A stretch of DNA of 64,000 bases from Gerris lacustris (lineage: Eukaryota; Arthropoda; Insecta; Hemiptera; Gerridae), in assembly GCA_951217055.1 (NCBI GenBank), contig OX578281.1, forward strand, positions 59,088,043 to 59,152,042. Reading direction: 5' to 3'. Both the position numbers and the translations under genes were made by a program. The notes beneath the pieces were generated by a model. It was not told where the DNA came from. It searched no databases and worked only from the letters and a program-made list of their open reading frames with translations. Shown piece by piece: positions 1 to 12,300 of the stretch (positions within the stretch are counted from its first letter, which is position 1; every line of letters starts with the position of its first letter).

Positions 1-189
1 TTTTGCTAAGTTCCAAGGTAAGGGAACATCCCCTATGTAGAGAAAGATTATTGTAAGTTAACTCTGGATAAGAAGCTGAAGTTGGAAAACACATGTTTTC
101 AGGATGAATGTAAAGTTTTAAGTATTTTAACAGAAGTTTCCATTTTAAACACAGTCTTGTCTAATCGAGTGGTCAATATGTGTTTTTAG

Positions 190-375
190 TTAATCAATGT
201 GTCAAGAGATCTACTGGACACAGAACTGACATCGATGGCCCTGGAAAGCTACCAGCGAGCGTACCCTGCCATGGTGTTTGTCCAGATGCTAGCGGAACTC
301 GAGGAGGTGATACAGTATCACCAGGTTCCAGCCAAGCAGCCAAACATCAGGCAAATCTGGTGGAAACGCTTGCAG
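190..375 (+). CDS. mTOR: mTOR exon a (FAT domain)
   Basis: The acceptor is tttttag before TTAATC and the donor is CAG|gtttgt, phase 0 at both ends. The translation holds [20 protein letters not shown] and ends [10 protein letters not shown], the conserved FAT helix of TOR. The exon starts in phase 0, so an upstream exon must lie left of base 1. Confidence 0.9.
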
Positions 376-3300
376 GTTTGTAACCCTCAATTCTTTTATT
401 GCACGTTTACAATTTTATTATGCTTTTAGACACTCTGAATCTATAGAATGAGAACAAAGGTTGACACTTTTATTTGTGATCCAGAATAAAATACATTGAG
501 GTTGTTGAGAGGAAACTAGGGATAACCATTGACTTGGCTTTGGTTTGGCCCATTATTTGTCAGCAAGCTTACCGAGGGGAACAGAAGCAATATTATGATT
601 CTGAAGATCTAATTTCTGATGTCTACCAATTTGAAATTCGTTTCAGACATCAGGGAACATTTTTGGTCTCGTGTCGGTAGTTCAAAATTTTTGCAAACCA
701 TAAATTTTATTGAAATTTAGATGGTAGGTCAATTAGCCCATTATTGGTATATTAATTTCAACTTTCTGCGCCCATTCCTTTCTTTTCCACAAGTGCTTAA
801 TTTATTTTATTAACAAGTAAAATTACTGAATTTATAAAAGTACTCATCTAGCTAATTCAACCAATTTTCAACTGTCCCTAAACTTATTTGGAACTTTCCT
901 TGTTTTTTCCCCCTACATTTCACATATGTGGGCTAATGTGTTGTTTTATATGTTGCTTTCTTCAAAATTCTGAAATTAAAAAATCATAATCGGAATTTTT
1001 TAAATTGGTATTTTATTTAATAAAACTAGCAACTTTTTCAAATGACATTTTGACAAGACTATGGCCTAGCCATAGATTTTTAATCAGATCTCAGGTCTGG
1101 AGCTGTACACCTCACAGTGTCTGTGAATTTATAGCCTCGTTAAGTTGCTCTTATCTAGAGCATCTTTAAATCTCCTTCCACGCAGTTGATCCAGCGTAGC
1201 TTGAGTATTTTTCTTCGTCAATCTCCACGTACTTGCTAAGAACCAATGTGAGTAAGTCTAGAAAACTAAAATTGAGAAAAAATCATGTTTTTTAATTCAT
1301 TAATTTTTAAAAAATGTTGCTATAAAAAGAAGGGTTTTCTGGCATGTATTATATTTGAGTGGTTAATCTCTGTTACAATATTTAAAGCAGGATTCTATCT
1401 CCTGAGTTTCAATCTTCATCATGTTCTAGTAAAGTGAAAATATAACATTATAAATAGTTAAATAATGTAAAAAGGAATACAGTGAAGTTTACATGTGGAT
1501 TGTCTGCAGGGATGCCAGAGAGTAGTAGAGGACTGGCAGAGAATCATACAGGTGAGGAGGCTTGTAATGCGACCGCAGGAAGACATGCACACTTGGCTCA
1601 AATACGCTTCACTCTGTCGCAAGTCTAACAGACTCAAGCTCTGTCACAAGACCCTAGTCATGCTTATGGGTAGCGACCCGTCCGTCGATCCCACCGCACC
1701 CCTCCCTGCAACACATCCCCAGGTCAGCTACGCCTATGCAAAACATCTTTGGGCCACCGACGATAAACCTTCTGCCTTTAAGTAAGTACCTCTTATCTAT
1801 CTGTTAACCATCCTCAGTTACAATTTGATTTAGTATACACGCTTCTCCCATTAAAATAATTATTTAACTATTAATTGGCTGCTGAGTTATATTTTTATTT
1901 CTTGCTGGATGTGACATAAAAAAATGAGGAACTTCGTTCCAAAATCAGCACTTTAATCGATTAATTATTTTCAATAACTACACAATATTATCATCACAAG
2001 ACACACTAACATAAAGATTTTATGTTATTAAAATAACATAATTTGATGTGTGTGAAGAAAGAAAATTCATTTATACACAATTAAAAATTGACTAAACTTA
2101 ATTGAATAAATAGTAATCTTTCTCAAGAGTGGTTACTTTCCAGAGGAAGACCAAACATTGCCAATACAACAAGCTAATGAGTTGACTTCGATAATTTTAC
2201 CCTAAATGACCCAACCAAAGAAAAAAAGGATTGAATAAATAGGGACAACTACGAACGACTTACCAATATATTTACTAATATAAAGGGTGTCTCATGGCTG
2301 AAGGTCCATAATTTCTGGGCTTAGTTACTTTTTCTGCTTTAGTTGCTGATGCCATTTTGTTTAAAAAAAAGTTAAATAAATATATGTTCACAAATGCTTT
2401 CTAACAAAATACAAGCATTAAAAGGTAATGAATATATCACCTTATTTTGGCAGAAAAGTAAATAGTTTAAAAAACAGAGCAGTTGTTAGATTATTTTTAC
2501 ACAGGGCAAGACAGCAAGAAATTGTCAACTTTCAATGCTTTTGTTACTCTAAATGGCATCAACACACCCTTAAAGTATGGACCTTCATTCGTAGGACACC
2601 CTGGATAAAAACTTTTTTTAAATAAATCTAAATAAATAAATCACTTCTACACATTATGGCGGGGACTGACAGTTTTGGAGCCGTTGCATTTTTTGGAGCA
2701 GTTCATGTCCCGCATTTGAAAAACAGCGGACATCCATCACAGGAATTACTTACACAGTGTACACAGGCACAAATCTGGAGTTTATGGCTGCCTGCAGGCT
2801 GTTGACAGGTAATGTGTGGTCATAATGTTAATCCTATAAGACAACGGCCTGGAGTTAATCTGTAAGTGTGTGGGCCCATTGAAAACAAAAAAAAATATTT
2901 CTATTTATAAATTTTCATATGATTGTTACTTTTTACAGGCAACTGAACCGATTTGTAGAGGATCTAGAGAAGCTTCAGGTCCAGTCATCTGCAGCAGACG
3001 ACACCAAGCAGGTCGAGCTTAGAAAGAACCTGCTAGCAAGGTAACTGCTTCAGAAATTTAAACATTTCACAAATAGTTTTATTTGGAAGCCGTGTACTTA
3101 TTTAAAATAGCATATAACTTTTTCCATTTATTATTGAAAATGTGTAATCTAACACTTGATTGTTGGTGTAAGTAGTGGAATGGGAAGTAAATGGGGCCTT
3201 CGCTTCATATCAATCTTAGGTTTAATCGACGCCAAATAGTATAATTTTTCTGAATCTTGTTCTGGTAAGTCTTGTTCACCGGCGTCACTGCAGATGAAAT

Positions 3301-6300
3301 TTTGAAGTAATTAAATATAAATAATGTATAAATTTGTTAAATAATTTAATTATTCCAACGCCCAAAATCAAGGTAAATTCACGTATATTTATTTGATAAA
3401 TTGAGGTAAACTAAGTTAAAAGTTAAGACAGCAGGAAACAATCACAAAGTGTATCGGTTTGGTGGTATCCTCTTCAAAACCGAAAAGGGAAGTGGAGGAG
3501 GGTGTGCATAGAATATTCTCTTCCTCTTAGTCCTTCTTCTCCCGAGAGCAGCACTTGCCAGATCTAAATCCATCTCATTCCTCCAATTTGTATAAATATG
3601 TTTAAGTAGAATAACATATATTTATAAGTTAGGTAATACTGTATAAAGATAAAGATTTAAAAAATGAAAAGTAATTGTCCAAATTGGTGTAATTTTATTA
3701 CTTCGAGCCAACACCAGAATATCCTGAAGATGTGCCCAGTATGATAGTTCATGTTGTAGGAGAACTTAGTCATTGAAGATGTGGACTTGACTAGAAAAGC
3801 CTGGATGTTTTTTTTTTCTTGCAGGTGCTACATGAAGAAGGGTCAGTGGGAAGAGTGGCTGGCAGGTGTAGACGAGCAATCTATCCCTGGTATCTTGCAC
3901 AGTTTCCTCACAGCCACACAGCTCAGCCCATTGTGGTACAAGGCATGGCATGCTTGGGCCTACACTAATTTCCAGGCAGTCCTTTTCCATGCCAACCGAA
4001 CCGATAAAGACACTGTAAGTAAATTCCACCGTTTTCTTCATCTGAAAACTGTTTTGTTTAACAATAATAATATCTGTACCTCAGAGGTAAATTATTTTAG
4101 ATTGTATTTTAGTAATTATGGGACAGTAATTTTCTAATCGCTAAAAACAGGACTGAGCAGTCTTTCTTCAAACCCACCTATGAAGGATGTTTGGTTTACT
4201 GATGGTTCTCCTTTAGAAGGACTATCAGGGGCTGGTGTATTTTGCTCCGATCCACTACAAGATATTAGTATAAGCTTAGGTAAGTTCTCTACAGTCTTCC
4301 AAGCTGAGATCTATGCAATCCTGGCTTGCTGTCAAGTGATTCTGAGTAAGAATGAGTCAGGAAAACAGATTTAAATCTGCTCGGACAGTCAGGCAGCGAT
4401 TAAGTCTTTGGCTATTCCGAGATGCACTTCAAAATTAGTGACAGATTGCAAGAAATTTCTTAATAATCTGACAAGACAGAATGCTGTCCACCTAGTATAG
4501 GTTTCAGGACATAGTGGGATAGAAGGGAATGAATTGGCAGATTAACTGGCTAGCCAAGGTTCGAGTGTAATTCCTTCTGTCCTGGAACCAGTGGTAGGTA
4601 TATCTCACTGCGTTGTGAGGATTGCTTTAAAGAAGTCTTTGTTAAGAGATTTTCAAAGAACCTGGAAAACTGCTCCCAGAATGAGACAGTCTAAGTTGTT
4701 TATTTCAGGACCATCTCATAAAGTTACCAAAGGCCCTTAACTGGGGCACTTGCACCTTATGACTGGATTTATAACCACTCGTCTCTGTGGGTCACTGTCG
4801 TCTCAACAGTTGTGTCTCAACAGACACTTGCAGCTGCTAGGCTTGGTTGAAAGTCCCACCTGTAGGCTGTGTGGAGCGGAAGGTGAAACTCCTACTCACC
4901 TACTAAGCTGCTGCCCAGCGTTGGCTCGTCTTAGATGACAAACCTTTGGAATGCCAATTCTTCCCTTAGAAGAGTTTAAGGGACTGGCTCTGAACAGACT
5001 CCTGACTTTTTGTGAGTCTGTCAGTCTGCTCAGACTATAGAAGAATCTTCACTACCCCGGGTTTGCTCAATGGACCCACCTAAGTGGTCTTTGTCTCTGG
5101 GTTTTAAACCCCCAGAAAAAAAAAAAATTAATTTGAAGGTTTAACATTGTGTATTTTTGTGTCAGAGTACCGGTGAGGTTTACACAGTTCCGGCTGTTGA
5201 AGGGTTCTTCAAGAGTATCGCTCTGTCTCATGGAAGCTCACTTCAAGACACACTCCGTCTCCTCACCCTCTGGTTTGACTTTGGACATCTCAGCCAGGTC
5301 CAGGCAGCCATCACAGATGGCATGAGGACCATTGAAATCGACACTTGGTTACAGGTAAATATTTCTTAATTACTTTGTACCTTATTGATTATGCTTCATT
5401 ATCTAAATTGTTATTTATTGAGGGATTTCAGGGAGAAGTTACTTCTATTATCAGGTTTACCACCTGTTCTGGCACATCCTTTTTTAAAATTAGTTTTGAG
5501 AATAAGGAAAGAATGATTAGTTTGGCTACACCTAGGCTCTAAATAGCTTTTGTTTAATTTATTTATCTATTTATTCCATCAGTCTATTATCAATTTACTT
5601 ATAACAACACACCCAGGGACAATGCAAAAAATTTTGGTAACCAAGCTAGGACTAAGGCGTATCTTTCTGGGCCATCTCTCAAAGTTTAATAGAGAGCCCA
5701 GGGTTACTGCAATGTTTCTCTAAGACTAAATGACCATATAAATAACTTAAAATATTTTGTTTAGTATCACAGATAATTTTGTTTAAAAGAAAATCAGTTA
5801 TGTACAATTCAATGAGTTGAGAACCAACGTTGAAACTTAGCTCCTCTACCGCTGTTGCGATGCTGAAAGTAATTCTAAATGTCTATGCTGCAAATTTACA
5901 CCCTATAGCCTAAAAACTAGAGACAGGATAATATATTATGTTGGATTATATTATAAGGTAAATATTTACCGGGAGGTGGTTTGTCCTCTGTTCAGGTTCT
6001 TACATACTACTTGGTGAGTACCTAACCCTTTATCTTAAAAGGACCCGAATGCGGTCTAGTTGCCAGGCTTGGCCTCCCCGCCCCCTTACTACTACTACTA
6101 CTACTAACCCTTTATCCTACAAACAAATTTTAATTCTAACTGCCCTCCACCGAGCAGGCTTAAATCTATGACTGTATATAAATATAGGTCCAATCCTCCA
6201 GTGCTACTGTGATCTTAATAGCCTCTAAATTTGAACTTTCTTATCTGCTCTCATGAAATTTTTATCTCTAGGTGGTAATGTTAATCAGATTATTAGATGG

Positions 6301-9300
6301 GGAACATCCCTTTGTTCATACAGCTCACAAATCTCTTTCCCTGATGCTTTGCTTAATGATTAACTGCAAACATAAAATTTCTCTGGAAGATTGATTAGAC
6401 TGAGGTCGTGGAATTCTATGCCATGGTGATAATGTTGGTTTTTGCAGGTGGTGCCACAGCTGATAGCTCGTATAGACGCAAGACTGCCTTGGGTTGGGAG
6501 AGTGCACCGTCTGTTGATGGACATCGGTAAGGAACATCCCCAGGCGCTGGTCTACCCTCTCAGTGTTGCCACCAAGTCTGCATCTCCACGTCGTCGCTTT
6601 GCTTCCAACCAAATACTCAAGAGCATGTGTGAGAACAATGCTCTTCTTGTCTCTCAGGCAATTATGGTAAGAGCTTATACAATTATGTGTAATTGATACA
6701 GCTAATGTAGCTGTATCTTTAGTTAGTTCCACTAAAGATACGGCCCAAAAGTTTCTCGTTAGAAATAACTTAAACATATTGTTGCCCTGTGTGCAGGTGA
6801 GTGAGGAGCTGATCCGGGTGGCTATACTATGGCACGAGCTGTGGCACGAGGGACTAGAGGAGGCTTCGAGACTGTACTTCGGAGATAAGAACATCAAGGG
6901 TATGTTGGACTCTCTTGAACCTCTTCATCTCATGATGGAGAAAGGACCTCAAACTCACATGGAAACCTCCTTCAATCAGGTAACCTCATCTTTATATCTC
7001 ATTACTTACTTCCTGTTCCGATGCCTCATTATGGACAATTTTATTTGTACTGTGGCTGAATTCTCATGTGCAGTAATTCAAATACTTAAAATATTCAGTT
7101 TATAGTCTAATCACTATTAGTTATTGTTTTATCAGTACCTACAAATAATTAATCCAGATGGGTGTAATCAGATTTAATACAATAGTGCACTGATCTTTTC
7201 AATTCTTTAAGATTTTTCTCTGTGAAAATCTCCGTTGAATCTTAAGAGGGCGTGTTTTTTTGTGGTGCAGGCTTACGGTGGTGATTTGGTGGAAGCAGTG
7301 GAATGGTGCAAGCAGTACAAGACGTCAGGGAACGTACGGGATCTGAACCAGGCGTGGGACCTGTACTACCATGTGTTCCGTAGGATCACCCGGCAGCTTC
7401 CTCAACTCACCTCTCTGGAACTTCACCTTGTCTCTCCCAAATTACTGATGTGCCGTGATCTCGAGCTAGCCGTGCCCGGCTCCTACGTTCCAGGACAGCC
7501 TCCAGTCAAGATAGCTTATGTGCACTCCTCCCTTCAGGTCATCACCTCCAAGCAGCGGCCGAGGAAACTTTGTATCAGAGGTACATCACTTAATATCTAC
7601 AACAAGTTCAATCTAAATGTCCGAACAAAACCTCAATAAAACATTGGCTTTTGTCCTTAAATAATTATCACTTATCCTATAATTATAAACTTGATAAGGT
7701 CTGTCCTTGAATTTGATTGTAATGTTAAACGTCTGTTTTTATGTTAAATATTTTTTTATTTAAGGGAGTGATGGTCATGACTACATGTTCTTGCTGAAGG
7801 GTCACGAGGACCTGAGACAAGATGAGAGAGTGATGCAGCTCTTCGGTTTAGTCAACACTCTCCTCCTCAACGATGCAGATACCTTCAGAAGAAACCTTAC
7901 TATTCAGGTTAGCCACTATTCCTCTTATTCAGGTGTTCTTTTTAAAAATTGTCTTTTTTCTCTAAATAATAACTGATGTTTACAATTAATTTTCTTTTAT
8001 CAGGGTTAATAACACAACTCTTAATAAATTGGTTGTATTGACCAATTTTTTATGGTAATCAAACATAATGATAATTGGTACACACTGGAGGTTTAATTAA
8101 AATAATCTATAATTTTCTAACCACAATATAAATTTAAAAAACAATCAGCCAATCGTTACTTTTAACTATTCTAAATAATAATTTTGCATAGACTGAGTAA
8201 AAGAAACATGTGTAATAGTAGCAGTAGTAGTAGGGTGCTAGTACTAGTACTAGACGAGTAGGACGAACTACTTGTTCAAACCCAGCAATTAGATCGTCTT
8301 TTAGGCCCATTTTACTAGCTGTGGTAGAGAGTTACAGCCTCTTCACACATCACACCTCTCTACATTGTACCGCCGAAGCGAGTATGATGTGATCATTAGT
8401 AAGCCATATAAATCAGAGCATGAGGGATCAACCCCAAGGCCTTAAACTGCCCTTGATTTATTGGTGGCCGAGCATACGGGGTAAGTAATTTAATTCACGT
8501 GGTCATGCTGGCTTTCTTCTATAACATGTGCAATAAGTACAAGAGGAAGTGTGAATGAGGGTCTGCGGGGGTATTAGTGTGAAGGAGACCATAAGCTCAC
8601 TGGTATGGATTAAGGTTCAGGGATGTGTGACTACCTGTGTAAAGGGTTCGTGTGATCAACTACGGTAAAGGTTTGACTTGTTGTTTAAATTAGTTCTTTT
8701 GTTAAAACATTCTAACAACTGTTAATTACAATTTTCAGTTGTTTAACATAAATAGTACTGTATTATCTTCAAAGATTTCCCTGTGGTTGTGACATGATAT
8801 TCTAACTTTGATGTGGGTTGAAATTACAATTATTGAAATGTAAGAAACTAGGTGAAATGAATCAAGCATCAAGCAAGTGCTTTATTAGAGAACAGAAGAA
8901 ACAAACAGGGAGAAGAATAAAACAGCTGAATCTAATTATTGGGTTGAAGGAACGAAGTTAGCTATACCCACATATCACACCCATTCGATATACTTTTAAC
9001 CTGGGGTTTTTTTAACGGAAACGGATCACCCTTCATTTTGTGCTTTTTTTTTTTTTTTTCGCCAGCAGTGCATAAGCATATTGTGGGCTCCCAAGTGTAT
9101 CCTTGTGCCCCAACTTCATTCTCTCAATCCCATATTTATTTGTTACATGATGTGGTATTTATATGTGTTTAGAGGTATGCTGTAATCCCGCTGTCAACTA
9201 ACTCAGGTCTGATTGGATGGGTGCCCCACTGCGATACGTTGCATACCCTCATCAGAGATTACAGAGAGAAGAAGAAGATCCTACTCAACATAGAGCATCG

Positions 9301-12300
9301 TATCATGACCAGGGTAATTAAACACTTGGTACTTCTTTAGATTGTCACTCCCCTAGGTTTTTTAGAATATAAATGACTTTTACTAAAAAACTTAAGACAA
9401 AAATAACGGATAGACTAGAAATTAAAATTTATGTTAAGATGTCTGAAAAAGATAACTTAAACCTGTATCATAGTGACTGGCAATGACGGTTAACAATTAT
9501 TTTTGTTCATTATTTTTCTTTTATTGTTTTAAGTACAATTCATTACAATTGATTCATTCCAAACGAGCGGAGAACTGCCCTGGGATTGTCAGACATACAA
9601 TAGATGAAGGCCTTCAATCTACTACAACTTACACATGGATTGAATTTCTTGAATGTTTTTAATATGGAGTGATAATTGTATAACAATTTATCTGTGCAGA
9701 TGGCTCCGGACTACGATCACCTTTCACTGATGCAGAAGGTGGAGGTGTTTGAGCATGCGTTAGAACACACTCAAGGTGATGATCTGGCGAGGCTTCTTTG
9801 GCTCAAGTCCCCTTCATCAGAAGTTTGGTTTGATCGCAGGACTAACTACACACGATCCCTTGCCGTCATGTCTATTGTTGGATATATCCTCGGCCTCGGG
9901 GACAGGTAACACTTTCCACATATTTCCTCTTGATTCATTTTATGTTAAGATCTTAAAAAAATATAATAGATAAGCAAAATATACTAAATATACTTGAGGG
10001 AAAGGATTTTTATTTTGATATTGGTGGCATTCTTGTTAACCTCATATCTAATAGTTCGGCTGTTAGCTTTATTCAAAGATAGTTTAATATTACTGTGGTA
10101 TTCTAACTATCCAACAACTCACCAAAGTAAAGTAATCAGCTCTTTGAATACAAATATCACAGTTGGTTGTAAAAAGGCCAAATTATTTTAACTTTGCCTT
10201 GTCATAGTTTTATTTATTGCAGTAGTGATACTGCTATTTATTATGATTTTTTAAGAAAAGGTAGATTCTCTTATCTCTCCTGCTATATTTTGACTCTATT
10301 CAAGTAATTTTTAAGTACCTAACATCTTGGTGGACCACGTTCCGGGAAGGTGCGTTAGAACATTTTCTAATACCCGCGCCCTCAGTTCAGATTTTATTTA
10401 AACAGAGCATCCGTACTGTTCTACACATACTTTCCACAGTTTCCTAACTTTTTGGTTATTTAAAGTTATTTTTTTGTTTTATTCCCCAGGCGCTGCATTG
10501 TGTTGTTTGTCCATTGTGAACGTTCATCCATAAAAAATCATCATAACTTCTAATTAAAATTTATTTTAGAGTAGTTTTAATGGCACTTAATGAAAAACAA
10601 CATTTACATAGGCCATTTATTAAAGCATTTGATTTCTATTTGCAGGCATCCGTCTAACTTGATGCTCGACCGGCTAAGTGGCAAAATACTACACATAGAC
10701 TTCGGTGACTGCTTCGAGGTGGCTATGCACCGAGAAAAGTTCCCTGAGAAGATCCCCTTCAGACTCACACGTATGCTAGTCAACGCCATGGAAGTCACCG
10801 GCATAGAGGGAACCTACAGGTACTGTATATTGTATACACCTATTGCAACATCAAATTATTATGAAATGAGTATTTAGTAATTTTTACTATTTTTTTTTTT
10901 TTTTTTTTCAATTAAATTAGTAAGTAAAATCTAAATTTATTTTTACCAAAGGTGTTATTGAATATAGATAACATTACCTTATACACGTAACCCCCTTTTT
11001 CCTAAACATTTAATGACGTAACATTCACATCAGTTTTGTGGGACTGTACAGTTACAAAAGTTAAGGATTGACTGTTAAGTAATTTTTAGATGCAAGTAAA
11101 GGTGTTGCATATTAGAGTTAAAATATGTTTTATATATGTTTTTTAATATGTTTTTATGTATATTAATTCTTCCAGGAGAACATGTGAGAGTGTGATGTCT
11201 GTAGTAAGGAGGAATAAGGACAGCTTGATGGCAGTACTCGAAGCTTTCATCTACGACCCACTTCTCAACTGGAGGATAATGGAGACCGACCGAGGTCAGC
11301 ACTTCAAGGCGACCCGCAGAGATTCGGGTGGTGACCAACCTCCCCCCTCACCCTCCCTCTCGTCCTCACAGCAAGATCCACCTCCACCAGGTAAACCCTG
11401 CCTTCTCTCTTGTTAAATAAACACTTTTTTAATCTATATCACACACTTTCTTCACAGACTAATTGATGCAAGCTTGTTGCACGAGAAAGAATATGCCCTG
11501 TTTGTTTGTCTGTCAGTATCATTTCCAATGTGTGACGATAATTTGAGTAAATGTTGTCCGATTTAGTTCATATCTGGTCTACGGTGGAAGCCCTCTTAAC
11601 CATACATTTTGAGACTGAACCCATTTACAGATATCAAAATGGCTGGTTCAACCAAAGTTCTATATACTTTGTATCTTAACTTTTAAGATAGAAAAAGTTT
11701 TTAACAATGATCTTCTAATTTATCGATTTTACCAAAACTTAATATAAATCGTCTAAAGGACTACCTCATTTCTGTAGCTTGCATTCAACTCTGAGTTTTC
11801 TTTGTCAAGTCCCAGACTCACAGCCATATGTCATTGTGGGAACGTAAATGGTGATGAAGGCTGTCATCTTAGTTTTCTTACAGTATTCTCACAACTAGAA
11901 TTAGTGCGTTGGCAGCGCGGGAAAAACTACCAAATGGGGTAACGAGCCAATGAGAGCTTGAGATTTTCCCGGACAAAAGGTCGGGCCAACTAGGCAAAGA
12001 TAAATGTCTCTAGTGGAGGGGAGAGGCCCTCTGGATAACCGTATAAGAAGGCTTCGTAGAGGCTTTATTTTTTCCCCCAGAGAGGTTGGCCAATGAGTGT
12101 GTCACTCAATTTCCCGCGCTGTCAACGAGCTAATTCTAGTTCTGAGAATACTGCAATAACGTCAGCTTTGCTAATGAAACTCCTGTTCATGGTGTGGAAC
12201 AGTCTAGTTCTCTTTTTTTGTCTACTAAATTCAGTCAATCACTCATAGCATAGCACCTCGTTTTGGTAGCACCAACCATCTTTTCAATAACATTTTTGTA

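Noticed and set aside
2428..2625. 65-codon frame in an mTOR intron
   Set aside because: It lies inside the 2284-2602 MITE and is unrelated to TOR.
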